From contig NZ_JBEWSZ010000017.1 in the NCBI RefSeq assembly GCF_040537815.1, positions 1 through 40,193 on the forward strand: a DNA stretch of 40,193 nt, given 5' to 3'. This DNA is from Mesorhizobium shangrilense (GTDB taxonomy: Bacteria > Pseudomonadota > Alphaproteobacteria > Rhizobiales > Rhizobiaceae). The notes under the pieces were generated by a model that saw nothing but the letters and a program-made list of their open reading frames with translations, ran no database searches and was not told the DNA's origin. The first letter of the stretch is position 1; the number at the start of each line of letters is the position of its first letter. Positions 10,984 through 19,699 of this stretch are shown here, piece by piece. A program made the translations under genes and the position numbers.

Positions 10984-11877
10984 CTATTTCGCCGGTCTTC
11001 GCGGTCGGGTTGCGACGCGGGCACCGGTCGTGAATGCCTCACGGAGGGCATCAGCTACAGCATTGACGGCTTCTTCGGCCACATCTCCACACAGATGCAT
11101 TGCGAGATTGGACGAATCGTTGCCGACAAAACCGTCGACCAGGGTTAGCTCGCGACAATCGCCAGGAATGTTGTTGCGCGGCAGCGGGGCAATAGCCAGT
11201 CCCGAGGCCACCGCGAATTGCAAGCCGGCACTACTGTCGCTTCTGTAAGCAACGCGGTAGGCTCGCCCGTGGGTTTGTAACGCTCGGTGAGCGAATTCGG
11301 AGCACCAGCCGCAGCTCTCATAGAGTGCTACCGGAATGGGTGACTGTCTATGCAGATCGTGCCTGTCAGATGTCACCCACACGATGGGGTCAAACATCAA
11401 TACCTCTCCGTGTGTCCTCGTTTCCCATTCGAACGCCACTGCCAGGTCCAAATCGCCCCGTTCAAGTGCCTCTTTCAGCGCGCTAGATTTGCCGTTTCGG
11501 ATTGTGATCTCAACGTTAGGGTGTGTGTTGGCAAAAGTGCGGAGTGTGCCAGACAGAATGGTGGTCCCATATTCCTCGGGAATCCCTATGCGGACGTGTC
11601 CGCCTAATGGCTTAACGGCGAAAGATGCTTCCGTCTTCTGAAGGAGATCAACAACTCGCCGTGCGCCCTTAAGAAGTTCGCTTCCCAGGCACGTCAAGGT
11701 TACGCCGCGGGAACCGCGTACGAACAATGGAGTGCCAGCGAGTTCTTCCAGTCGCTTCACCCGTATGCTGACGGCCGACTGTGTTCGACCCAGAGCAGCC
11801 GCGGCGCGGGTGAAGTTCTCAAAGTCAGCTACAGCGACAAAGGTGCGCAGCAGATCGTCGTCAAGCCGAATGGCCAC
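10984..11877 (-). CDS. LysR-family transcriptional regulator
   Basis: DNA-binding regulator of 297 residues, normal LysR length. The N-terminal winged HTH covers residues ~8-66 (FTRAAAALGRTQSAVSIRVK), followed by a linker helix and a periplasmic-binding-type effector domain (~95-295). The start is a GTG at 11877; no better ATG is near. It sits downstream of the mttB-epimerase-glxA unit on the same strand but is separated by 169 bp and an intrinsic terminator, so it is probably transcribed alone. The target and effector are not evident. It is one of three regulators in the island and a candidate for either shared promoter element. Confidence 0.9.
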   Translation of the reverse strand: MAIRLDDDLLRTFVAVADFENFTRAAAALGRTQSAVSIRVKRLEELAGTPLFVRGSRGVTLTCLGSELLKGARRVVDLLQKTEASFAVKPLGGHVRIGIPEEYGTTILSGTLRTFANTHPNVEITIRNGKSSALKEALERGDLDLAVAFEWETRTHGEVLMFDPIVWVTSDRHDLHRQSPIPVALYESCGWCSEFAHRALQTHGRAYRVAYRSDSSAGLQFAVASGLAIAPLPRNNIPGDCRELTLVDGFVGNDSSNLAMHLCGDVAEEAVNAVADALREAFTTGARVATRPRRPAK

Positions 11878-11948
11878 GATGCGAGGATTTCCTTTAGATT
11901 TTTCGGGAGGTTCATCTGCGGTCTTTTAAGAGTATACGGGATCGTGCG

Positions 11949-11974
11949 AAAAGGCCCGTCCCAAGAAGGGCCGA
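11949..11974 (-). terminator. Intrinsic terminator after glxA-type regulator
   Basis: On the minus strand a GGCCC...GGGCC stem (11968-11972 paired with 11953-11957, 10-nt loop) is followed at once by TTTT. It lies about 75 bp past the stop of the GlxA-type gene and ahead of the LysR gene, so it should end the mttB operon transcript. Confidence 0.6.
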
Positions 11975-12046
11975 GACCTGCAGGGTAGGGTTGTCGCCGT
12001 GGAGTGACACGGATCCACAGGGAAATGCGAACGGAGACTCGGCCAT

Positions 12047-13093
12047 TTAGCCTAGACCCGGTCCTACCCAAGCTGGCACCTCCATGCGGCATTGCTGGGG
12101 AGTTTTGCCATGGATGACCTTGAAACACTTCGAGAAATGCGATGACGAAATGAAGCCGCACGCAATGGCAACGTCGATTAATGGCATCCGTGTGCCCTCG
12201 ATTAACCTCTTGGCGTGATCGAGTCTCATTTTCAGATAATGCTTGGCTGGCGAGACGCCAACGTGTGTGAGAAAAAGTCGTTCGAGTTGACGCCTTGAGA
12301 GACCGGCGCGCTTTGCCACCACATCCATCGAGAGCGGGTTATCAAGGTTTGCTTCCATGGTCTGAACGGCGGCAACAAGCTTTTCGCTGACGTTGGCGTA
12401 CGAAAGCCCGGATGGGGCGGTCTGGCGGTTTGAGCCGGAGCGCTGTCCGTCGACAATTGCATGTCGGCAGACTTCTTGCGCGATAGTTACGCCGGCTTGG
12501 CTGGCAATAAGGTCCACAGCCAGGTCGAAAGCAGCCAGTTCACCGGCACAGGTGGAATATTGTCCATCTTTTACAAAGAGTGTTTCTCTTATGCGCGGCT
12601 TGCGGAACACCTCTGAGAAAGCAGCAAGTCTCGACCAATGGATTGTGCAAGGCGTGTCGGCCAGTAGGCCAGTTTCGGCCAGAAGCCACGTCGCAGTGCC
12701 CAGTGCCGATATGAAAATGCCCCGCCTTGCCATGCGTCGTAGGAACGCGTGCAACTGGGGCGTATGCTGCTGATCAACCTGCTCGCCCGCGATGATTACG
12801 AGTTGGTTGAGGTGCGCATTGGTAGCGCTCAAGGTTTCAGTGGTGACGTCGACAGAAATTGCAATGTTGTTCGCACCATAAACGGCCTTGTTGTCTAGCC
12901 CTGCAATCTGCCAGCGAAACAAAGATGCCTTCGCTAACGCATTCGCTATCCGAAACGGCTCGAGGTAAGCGTGAAGCGCAAGGTGCGAGAATCCTGGCAG
13001 TACTAGAACGGCGATATTCAGCGGTTGATCGAGCGACAGATCATTCGGCCGCTCTGTAGGATTCACCGCCTGGATTGTAGCCGGAGCGTTCAT
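12047..13093 (-). CDS. GlxA-family (GATase1-like) AraC transcriptional regulator
   Basis: A 348-residue activator with an N-terminal DJ-1/PfpI-like sensor domain (~25-195) and a C-terminal AraC HTH (~235-340; MDVVAKRAGLSRRQLERLF, then IDVAIACGFISSSHFSKCFK). The family includes GbdR (glycine betaine) and CdhR (carnitine) of Pseudomonas, which sense quaternary amines. This resemblance is at the architecture level, and a role here in betaine sensing is inference from context. Its ATG shares one base with the TGA of the epimerase gene, so it is translationally coupled to it and co-expressed with mttB. A terminator follows. Confidence 0.9.
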   Translation of the reverse strand: MNAPATIQAVNPTERPNDLSLDQPLNIAVLVLPGFSHLALHAYLEPFRIANALAKASLFRWQIAGLDNKAVYGANNIAISVDVTTETLSATNAHLNQLVIIAGEQVDQQHTPQLHAFLRRMARRGIFISALGTATWLLAETGLLADTPCTIHWSRLAAFSEVFRKPRIRETLFVKDGQYSTCAGELAAFDLAVDLIASQAGVTIAQEVCRHAIVDGQRSGSNRQTAPSGLSYANVSEKLVAAVQTMEANLDNPLSMDVVAKRAGLSRRQLERLFLTHVGVSPAKHYLKMRLDHAKRLIEGTRMPLIDVAIACGFISSSHFSKCFKVIHGKTPQQCRMEVPAWVGPGLG

Positions 13094-14202
13094 CAGCGTC
13101 CGTATGTTGCAATCGGTACACCCAACGTCTTCGCCTCGGGCTGAACACCGAGCCCGGGCCGCTGGGGCACGGCAATATGCCCATCTCTTATCACTATTGA
13201 GTTCTCGGGGTCATAGTGCCCGTCGATGTACTCCTGGGCAATCCATGCGCCTTCAAACCGCCGTGGCTCGACTGTCGAGGCGAGATGGACGCAAGCTGCT
13301 GCAATAACATCGCCGCCCCACGCGTCATCGCAGGTGTGCGGAAGAGATCGGATCGCACACATGTCTCGCACAGTGGTCATCTTCGTGAGGCCGCCAAGAC
13401 GCGTGACCTTCAACCCAAACCCATCAGCGATGCCCGAGGAAATCGCTCGAAGGACAGCGTTCAAATCTTCAGTGTTTTCATCGAGATATACAGGATGCGT
13501 GAGCCTTCCTTTGAGACTGGCGACCTCTTCCATTGTGTTGCACGGCTGTTCGAACGCGAAGGGAATGGACTGGCAAAGTCGATCGAGGTGGATAGCGGCG
13601 GCTACGGTCAGGCCGCGGTTGCCGTCGACCGCAATTCTCGCTTTGTAGCCAACGGCCTCCCAAACCTTATGGATCGTTGCGACATCCTGTTCGAGATCCC
13701 GCCCGCCAATCTTAATCTGCAGGCGCGGATATCCTGATTTGACCTTGTCGGCAGCTATGCGAGCGGTTTCTTCAGGAGAGCCAACGATGGTCGAATAGTA
13801 TGACGGTACCCGGTCGGTAAGAGCGCCGCCGAGCAGAGTCGACACGGGTACCCCGAGACGCTGGCCGAGCAGATCCAGCAATGCAATGTCAAAGGCAGCC
13901 TTGGCATAGCCGTGACCGTTCAGCCGTTCGTCCATTGCCTTGGCGAGCAGTCGGATCGAGGACACCTCTTGGCCAATCAGACCGGGTGCGATCTCTTCGA
14001 TTGCCGCGCGCGCGCCAAGTGCGTGGTGGGGTTGATAGACCGGACCGACGGGGCAGGTCTCTCCCCACCCTTTAGAGCCGTCGTCGGTAACGATCTCAAC
14101 GAGTGTGCTGTCAAGTTGCTGGACGGTGTCGCTTGCCATCCGGTAGCTGCCGCCCTTCACCGGAAGCAGGCATTTGTAGACGTTGATTGTCTCTATTCGC
14201 AT
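13093..14202 (-). CDS. Enolase-superfamily epimerase, HpbD-like (proline-/hydroxyproline-betaine 2-epimerase candidate)
   Basis: Mandelate racemase/muconate-lactonizing-type enzyme of 369 residues. I start at the ATG at 14202, which has AGG 6-8 bp upstream; an in-frame TTG four codons earlier overlaps the mttB stop. Catalytic lysines are K164 (QIKIG) and K265 (LKVTRLGG), one on each face of the barrel, the layout for 1,1-proton transfer. Metal ligands are D193, E218 and E242. From memory, HpbD uses K163/K265 and binds the quaternary nitrogen with Y56 and W320 near D292; here Y56, D292 and W320 occur at the same numbers. This strongly suggests 2-epimerisation of a proline-type betaine, but other racemase/dehydratase roles remain possible. 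It is coupled to mttB upstream (8-bp gap) and the glxA-type gene downstream. Confidence 0.85.
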   Translation of the reverse strand: MRIETINVYKCLLPVKGGSYRMASDTVQQLDSTLVEIVTDDGSKGWGETCPVGPVYQPHHALGARAAIEEIAPGLIGQEVSSIRLLAKAMDERLNGHGYAKAAFDIALLDLLGQRLGVPVSTLLGGALTDRVPSYYSTIVGSPEETARIAADKVKSGYPRLQIKIGGRDLEQDVATIHKVWEAVGYKARIAVDGNRGLTVAAAIHLDRLCQSIPFAFEQPCNTMEEVASLKGRLTHPVYLDENTEDLNAVLRAISSGIADGFGLKVTRLGGLTKMTTVRDMCAIRSLPHTCDDAWGGDVIAAACVHLASTVEPRRFEGAWIAQEYIDGHYDPENSIVIRDGHIAVPQRPGLGVQPEAKTLGVPIATYGR

Positions 14203-14210
14203 CGGTGGCC

Positions 14211-15764
14211 TCAATATTCGTCATTTAGCGCGTCGACGGCTGGAATCTCGCGCGAGCGGCGATCGATGTATTCTCGCAGTTCTTCATCCTTAGCCTGGTC
14301 CAGCTTGGGTTCCTGATATTCTCCCAAAAGATGTCTGGCGTGTTCGAGGGCGCGCTGCTTTATATCCTTCGAGCCATCGGCTTTCCACTGCTCAATCGAA
14401 TTGTTATCGAAGAGCTTTGGCATGAAAAATGCGCGTTCAAAGTTGGCCTGGGTGTGCGGATGGCCGAGGTAGTGGCCGCCAGGGCCAACGTCACGAATCG
14501 CTGCCAGAGCTTCGTCGAAATCATCCCACTGGATGCCCTTGGTCATGCGGTAGCCCATATCACAGACCTCCGCGTCGACCACGAATTTCGCGATTGAGCA
14601 GTGCATACCGGCTTCGTTCCAGCCTGCCGAGTGCCAGATATAGTTTGCCCCCGACATTAGCACCGCCATCATGGTCATGGCGCTTTCGTAGCCCGACTGA
14701 GCGTCGAAGATTTTGGCGCCACCAAGCAAGTTAGAGGTGCGCCACGGCACGTTATAACGTCGCGCCATTTGGCCGATCATGAAGTTCATCAACGATATCT
14801 CGGGCGTTCCAGCCATTGGGGCACCGGACTGCATCGAGACCGTCGACAGGTAATGCCCGTAGATGGCCGGGCAGCCTTTTCGGATCACCTGGGTATAGGC
14901 GAGTGCCGAAAGCGCCTCGGCATTGAGCTGCGCCACTGCCGCGGCAGTCGAGGCCGGGGTATTCGCTCCGCCGAGAACGAAGGGCGAGCACAGCACCGGC
15001 TGATTGCGCCGGCAAAACGCACGCATGGCGCCGAGCATAACTTGGTCCCACACGAGCGGCGAATTGCCATTGCAATTGCCAGTCGTGACCGCATGGGTCT
15101 CGAGGAATCCCTCCCCGAAGAGGACTTCGCACATGTCGAGCACGTCCTCGGCATTCTTGGGCGAGGTGGTCATGCCCATGAAGATCTTGTCGGAATGCTT
15201 CATCGACGAATAGGTGATGTGCAGATGCCGATGCGCGACGACGATGTCCATCGGCTCGACAATGTGGTGCGCCGATGAATGCAGCGCCGGCATCATGTGC
15301 GCCAGCTTGTGGAAGGTCCCAAGGTCCGCGATCGTCGGGCCGCGCCTCACGTCATCCAGGTCGCGCATGTAGGGCGCGCCGGTCATCGGCACGAAGATCG
15401 ACTTGCCGCCTCCGAGTTCGACATTCTTCGAGGGGTCCCGTGCGAAATATTCGATCTTGGGGGGAATTGTCTTGATGAGCTCCATAACCAGGCCGCGGTC
15501 GAGATGAACACGGTCATTAGCACGGACATCTGCTCCGGCTCTCTTCCAGTCCTCGATCGCGATCGGATCGCGGAAAACGACCCCCACTTCTTCAAGGATC
15601 GCAAGAGAGGCCTCGTGGATGCGCTCTACCTGCTCTGCATCCATCGGCTCCACAACCGGCAAGCCGCGTTTTAGCGTTGGCAGCATTTCGAAATTGGGCG
15701 CGGTTCTAATCGTTCGCCGCGCGTCCCGCCCGCCTCTTCGCGAAGCCCTTGCTTCAGCAGTCAT
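14211..15764 (-). CDS. Trimethylamine methyltransferase family (MttB-like, non-pyrrolysine)
   Basis: COG5598 protein of 517 residues. Known non-pyrrolysine members move a methyl group from glycine betaine (MtgB), proline betaine (MtpB) or carnitine (MtcB) to a corrinoid protein. The reading frame is open throughout with no internal TAG, so it needs no pyrrolysine. The ATG at 15764 has GGAG 6 bp upstream; a TTG four codons earlier is the alternative. It heads a tight unit with an HpbD-like epimerase and a GlxA-AraC regulator. No corrinoid protein, corrinoid activase (RamA/DUF4445-type) or methyl-THF transferase gene is present in the window, so partners must be elsewhere or the chemistry differs. 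Proline betaine or hydroxyproline betaine is the leading substrate guess. Confidence 0.9.
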   Translation of the reverse strand: MTAEARASRRGGRDARRTIRTAPNFEMLPTLKRGLPVVEPMDAEQVERIHEASLAILEEVGVVFRDPIAIEDWKRAGADVRANDRVHLDRGLVMELIKTIPPKIEYFARDPSKNVELGGGKSIFVPMTGAPYMRDLDDVRRGPTIADLGTFHKLAHMMPALHSSAHHIVEPMDIVVAHRHLHITYSSMKHSDKIFMGMTTSPKNAEDVLDMCEVLFGEGFLETHAVTTGNCNGNSPLVWDQVMLGAMRAFCRRNQPVLCSPFVLGGANTPASTAAAVAQLNAEALSALAYTQVIRKGCPAIYGHYLSTVSMQSGAPMAGTPEISLMNFMIGQMARRYNVPWRTSNLLGGAKIFDAQSGYESAMTMMAVLMSGANYIWHSAGWNEAGMHCSIAKFVVDAEVCDMGYRMTKGIQWDDFDEALAAIRDVGPGGHYLGHPHTQANFERAFFMPKLFDNNSIEQWKADGSKDIKQRALEHARHLLGEYQEPKLDQAKDEELREYIDRRSREIPAVDALNDEY

Positions 15765-15826
15765 GCTGGTCTCCAAAAACGAAAGAAAAGCAGGGCATTG
15801 AGAGAGCGCCCTCAGCGCGACTATTG

Positions 15827-15872
15827 CTTAATGCGAGCGATTTGACCTAATGCAAAAGTCTCACCCCGGTGT
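15827..15872. promoter_or_regulatory. mttB / lysR divergent control region
   Basis: The 157-bp divergent region holds two direct copies of CYTAATGC (15827-15834 and 15846-15853, 19 bp apart), resembling CTAAT half-sites bound by GcvA-class LysR proteins such as the one encoded next door. Overlapping the second copy is a 22-bp element (15851-15872; minus strand core GTGAGACTTTTGCA) that recurs 8 kb away at 23873-23894 in front of the SDR genes with 20 of 22 bases identical. Binding is inferred. Confidence 0.5.
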
Positions 15873-15921
15873 TGACTAAAGAGCTGTCCGGATGGCGGGC
15901 GGTCACTTAGGGTGCTGTCTT

Positions 15922-16833
15922 ATGGTTCGTCGCTATTATGATCTCCCGTCCCTGACCACTCTTGCAGTGTTCGAGGCGTCGGCAAGGCATCTCTCGTTCA
16001 AGCTCGCGGCCTCCGAGCTTAATGTCACGCCGGGGGCTGTCAGCCGGCAGATCAAAGCCATCGAGGACGAGATTGGCGTTCCTCTCTTCGTACGGCTTGG
16101 AACCGGGGTCATGCTCACCAGTGCTGGCGAGGATCTCTACGCCGTCCTGGCCAGCGGCTTTTCTAGGGCGTCCGAGGTTGTCAGAAGCATCAAACGCGGT
16201 GATCGCTCCAAGAACGTAACGATCGCCTGTTCAGATGGCATCGCATCGATGTGGCTGATACCGCGTATGCCGGAATTCTGGAACCGGTATCCCGAAATCG
16301 CGGTCGACCACCTAATCTCCGACAATTCGCGCGACTACAGGCGCGCCGAGGTCGAGTTGCGAATCCGCTACGGATTCGGTTCATGGCCGGACGAAAGCAC
16401 CGAACTGCTATTTGGCGACACAATCTATCCGGTTTGCGGGCCCGGCTTCGCGCAGGAGCACCGGGATGCCACAGCTGAATCGCTGCCCGAGCTTCCCCTC
16501 CTGCACGTCAACTGGGTAGATCCGGATTGGACTGGGTGGGACGAGGTATTCCGACGCGCCGCGATTCGTCACGGAACGCCTCGTGGCCGCAGATTTGGCA
16601 AATTTTCCGTGACGCTGCAGGCCGCTCAAGCCGACCAAGGCGTTGCCGTAGGTTGGCACCGTCTGGTGCTACCGCTGATAAAAGACGGAAAATTGGTCAG
16701 GATCACCGACCTCGAACTGCCTGCTCCGGGGGGTTATTATCTCAGCTGGAATGACAACCGGACGCTGTCCCCTGCTGCCGAGCTCTTGCGAAAATGGTTG
16801 AGAGAGATCGCGGTCCAAGAGCGAGAAACTTGA
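15922..16833 (+). CDS. LysR-family regulator, GcvA-like
   Basis: A LysR protein of 303 residues from the ATG at 15922 (MVRRYYDLPSLTTLAVFEAS), the usual N-terminal style of GcvA-type members; an in-frame ATG 10 codons upstream is less likely. The HTH lies at ~20-40 (LSFKLAASELNVTPGAVSRQ) and the effector domain at ~90-295. It is divergent from mttB and probably controls it, as is typical of LysR genes. Its 3' end faces the FAD oxidase gene with only 3 bp between the stop codons. Confidence 0.92.
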   Translation: MVRRYYDLPSLTTLAVFEASARHLSFKLAASELNVTPGAVSRQIKAIEDEIGVPLFVRLGTGVMLTSAGEDLYAVLASGFSRASEVVRSIKRGDRSKNVTIACSDGIASMWLIPRMPEFWNRYPEIAVDHLISDNSRDYRRAEVELRIRYGFGSWPDESTELLFGDTIYPVCGPGFAQEHRDATAESLPELPLLHVNWVDPDWTGWDEVFRRAAIRHGTPRGRRFGKFSVTLQAAQADQGVAVGWHRLVLPLIKDGKLVRITDLELPAPGGYYLSWNDNRTLSPAAELLRKWLREIAVQERET

Positions 16834-16836
16834 TTG

Positions 16837-18159
16837 CTAGAGCTCGCGCCCCGCACGCCTTTGCATGTTCCAAAGTCGCAAGGGCGCTCCGATTGCCATA
16901 AATGGCTGGGGATATAGCTTACTTGGTGTCGGTTCTTGCAAGGCGTCGGCTACCATCGGTTCTCCTGTGCCGACCGCCAAATCTGCGACCAGCATTCCGT
17001 AGAGCGTACCCTTGACTGTACCGAGTCCATTGCAGCATCCAGCCGCGTAGACTCGATCCTCAATCTCGCCAAACGCAGGCGCCGAGTTGAGCGACAGGCA
17101 TAGGTGACCGCCCCAGCGATATTCCATTTCGACGCCGTTCAGCATTGGGAAGCGCGCCTTGAACGAGCGATCGTGCCTGTGCCCGATCCTTTGCATCTGA
17201 CCGTTGCTCGTCGTCATCGATGGGTTGTAGGTAAACGTGTTGCGGACAACAATGCGATCGCCCACCCGCCTGATTGTCGACCCCATCGGGTCGGCCGGAA
17301 TGAGTCCCCATTCCATCTCGCCGCCAAGTGTCCGCTTTTCTTGGTCCGAAAGCGTGCGTGTCATGCTGGCGTATGTGAATACATGCAGCAGCCGTTGCTT
17401 GAAAAACCCAAAGCTCTCCAAATGTCCGTTGACCGTGAGGATCATTCGCGGCGCGACGACCTCGCCCTCCGCCGTCTGGATGGAATGCTCCTTCCCGGTT
17501 CGAATTCCGGTCACGGGCGATTTTTCGAAAATCTTGACGCGCCCGGCAAGTCCGGCGGCCAATCCCCGAACGAACCCGGCCGGTTGGGCCATCACCGTAC
17601 CCGGCGTGAATGTTCCACCGATGAAGAAATCAGTTCCGGTAATGCGCTTCATGTCAGCTGCATCGAGACTTCTGAAATCCTCCGCAAGCCCAACAAGATG
17701 GCCTTCGAATTCGCGGAGTGAGCGAAGGCCATGATCTGTCGCCGCCCCGTGAAGCTTGCCAGCTCTTACGAAATAGGGTTGCAGTCCAAATTCCTCGGCA
17801 GCCGCGCCAGAGAATTCTATCGCAGCGCGGTTCATCCGAATTTGTTGCAGATCGTGTTCTCGACGACCGCCATAGTTTTTGCCACCCAACTCGTGTGGCA
17901 GGTCAATCATGAATCCGGAATTTCGTCCCGCCGCACCCCAGCCGATACGCTGGGCGTCGACCACAACAATACGATCGTTCGGTAATAATTGTGAAAGGCG
18001 CCGCGCGGCCGCGAGGCCAGCGAAGCCGCCCCCGACAATGACCCAGTCGGCCTCGTGGCGGCCGCGCAGCACCTCAGGCGCCTTGGGAGGCGGCAAAAGA
18101 GCGTACCATCCCGATACGGGCAGGTCCGCAGGCGTGCGGACAGCCTTATGTACGCTCAT
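16837..18159 (-). CDS. FAD-dependent amine oxidase/dehydrogenase (DAO fold, PuuB-like)
   Basis: A 440-residue flavoprotein with the N-terminal dinucleotide-binding motif VIVGGGFAGLAAARRL (~41-56) and the DAO-family AAGRNSGFM motif at ~77-85. The C-terminal MEYRWGGHLCLSLNSAPAFG segment matches the pattern of gamma-glutamylputrescine oxidase PuuB. It should oxidise a secondary or primary amine, giving an aldehyde or ketone plus amine. It starts 13 bp after the PuuC-like aldehyde dehydrogenase gene, so oxidase and dehydrogenase probably act in series. In this context it could also demethylate an N-methylated proline, a known activity of DAO-fold enzymes. The exact substrate is unknown. Confidence 0.9.
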   Translation of the reverse strand: MSVHKAVRTPADLPVSGWYALLPPPKAPEVLRGRHEADWVIVGGGFAGLAAARRLSQLLPNDRIVVVDAQRIGWGAAGRNSGFMIDLPHELGGKNYGGRREHDLQQIRMNRAAIEFSGAAAEEFGLQPYFVRAGKLHGAATDHGLRSLREFEGHLVGLAEDFRSLDAADMKRITGTDFFIGGTFTPGTVMAQPAGFVRGLAAGLAGRVKIFEKSPVTGIRTGKEHSIQTAEGEVVAPRMILTVNGHLESFGFFKQRLLHVFTYASMTRTLSDQEKRTLGGEMEWGLIPADPMGSTIRRVGDRIVVRNTFTYNPSMTTSNGQMQRIGHRHDRSFKARFPMLNGVEMEYRWGGHLCLSLNSAPAFGEIEDRVYAAGCCNGLGTVKGTLYGMLVADLAVGTGEPMVADALQEPTPSKLYPQPFMAIGAPLRLWNMQRRAGREL

Positions 18160-18172
18160 CAGAAATCCCCCG

Positions 18173-19699
18173 TTAGTCTACGGCGCGCGCGATCTTGGGA
18201 TCGGAGATGTCTGCCCAGATTGTCTTAAGTTCTGTATACTGGTCGTGGGCATGCAAAGATTTGTCACGACCACCGAAGCCAGAGAGCTTAAACCCGCCGA
18301 AAGGCGTCGTGATGTCTCCTTCGCCGTAGCAATTGATGGTCACCGTCCCGGCGCGGATGTCGCGCGCGATGCGATGCGCCTTGCCGAGATTAGCGGTGAA
18401 GATCGAGGCTGCGAGCCCGTATGGCGTATCGTTGGCGACCCGAACCGCCTCGTCGGCGTTGGCGACCTTGATGACCGACAGCACCGGACCGAAAATTTCT
18501 TCCCGGGCAATCGTCATGCTGGATGTGACATCGTCGAACACCGTCGGCTCGATAAAATAGCCTTTGCCGTGCTTATGGGCGTTGCCACCGGTCACGATCC
18601 TGGCGCCTTCCGCCCGTCCCTTCTTGATGTAGCCCATGATCCGGTCGAACTGTTCCTTCGACACGATAGCGCCGAGTCGGTTACCCGGGTCGAGGGGCTC
18701 CCCTAAAGGCCATTCCTTCAGCTTGTGCACCACCGCCTCAACCAAGCGGTCCTTGATCTTTTCATGCACGATCAGGCGGGAATTGGACGAGCAGTTCTCG
18801 CCCATGTTCCAGAAGACGGCCTGGGTGACATGCTGCGCGACCACATCCAGGTTTTCGGCGTCGTCGAGCACGATACATGGGTTCTTGCCACCGCATTCGA
18901 GCACGATGCGCTTGAGGTTGGACTTGGCTGAATATTCCAGGAATTTTCGGCCGATATCGGTGGACCCGGTGAACGCCACCATGTCGATATCGGGATGCAT
19001 GCCGAGCGCCTTGCCGGTGATTTCGCCGGGACCGGTGACGATCTGCAGGACACCTGGCGGTAGTCCAGCCTCATGCGCCAACTCGGCAACCCTCAGCGTC
19101 GACATGTTGGTTTGCTCGGCCGGCTTGACGATGACCGAATTGCCGGTCGCGAGCGCCGGACCGATCTTCCAGGCCAGCATCAGGATTGGAAAATTCCAGG
19201 GCAGGACGCAGGCGACCACGCCTAATGGCTGGCGCACGATCAGCGACACGACGTCATCGCCCGAAGGCGATGTTTGGCCGTAAAGCTTGTCGGTAGCTTC
19301 CGCGTGCCATTCCAGGCAATGCAATGCTTCGGGGATATCGATCGTTTCGACATCGTAGATCGGCTTGCCGCTTTCCAGCGTCTCAAGAACCGCTAGCTCA
19401 TGGGCGTTGCGCTTCATCAGCTTCACGAGGCGGCGCAACACGCGCTTTCGTTCGCTCGGATGCGCGCGCGACCAAGCGCCGGTTTCAAACACTAGCCTCG
19501 CCTTCTCGACAGCAAGATCGACGTCGGCCTCGCCACAGGAAGCGATCCTGGCGATGATCTGCCCCGACGCGGGATTGATCGTCTCGAAAGTGTCCCCGGA
19601 TTGTGCCGCCCGCGCCTTGCCGTCGATCACAGCGTTGGTAGGCAGAGGCAGGCTGTCTACTAGGTTCTGGTACTCATCACGCGTTAATAGCGACGACAT
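18173..19699 (-). CDS. Aldehyde dehydrogenase, PuuC-like
   Basis: NAD(P)-dependent aldehyde dehydrogenase of 508 residues. The ATG at 19699 (MSSLLTRDEYQNLVDSLPLP) has AAGAGGT 8 bp upstream; a longer in-frame reading lies inside dapA and is not protein-like. Catalytic residues are Glu268 (LECGGKNP) and Cys303 (NMGENCSSNSR). The C-terminal GDITTPFGGFKLSGFGGRDK and TELKTIW resemble PuuC (gamma-glutamyl-aminobutyraldehyde dehydrogenase). Its start overlaps the end of the dapA-family gene by 23 bp, indicating translational coupling. A hydroxyproline-type pathway would also need an aldehyde dehydrogenase beside a DapA-family deaminase, so alpha-ketoglutarate semialdehyde is a second possible substrate. 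Confidence 0.93.
   Translation of the reverse strand: MSSLLTRDEYQNLVDSLPLPTNAVIDGKARAAQSGDTFETINPASGQIIARIASCGEADVDLAVEKARLVFETGAWSRAHPSERKRVLRRLVKLMKRNAHELAVLETLESGKPIYDVETIDIPEALHCLEWHAEATDKLYGQTSPSGDDVVSLIVRQPLGVVACVLPWNFPILMLAWKIGPALATGNSVIVKPAEQTNMSTLRVAELAHEAGLPPGVLQIVTGPGEITGKALGMHPDIDMVAFTGSTDIGRKFLEYSAKSNLKRIVLECGGKNPCIVLDDAENLDVVAQHVTQAVFWNMGENCSSNSRLIVHEKIKDRLVEAVVHKLKEWPLGEPLDPGNRLGAIVSKEQFDRIMGYIKKGRAEGARIVTGGNAHKHGKGYFIEPTVFDDVTSSMTIAREEIFGPVLSVIKVANADEAVRVANDTPYGLAASIFTANLGKAHRIARDIRAGTVTINCYGEGDITTPFGGFKLSGFGGRDKSLHAHDQYTELKTIWADISDPKIARAVD

Noticed and set aside
14211..15764. Pyrrolysine (amber read-through) in the mttB homologue
   Set aside because: The frame is open from start to stop with no internal TAG, so it is a non-pyrrolysine family member.
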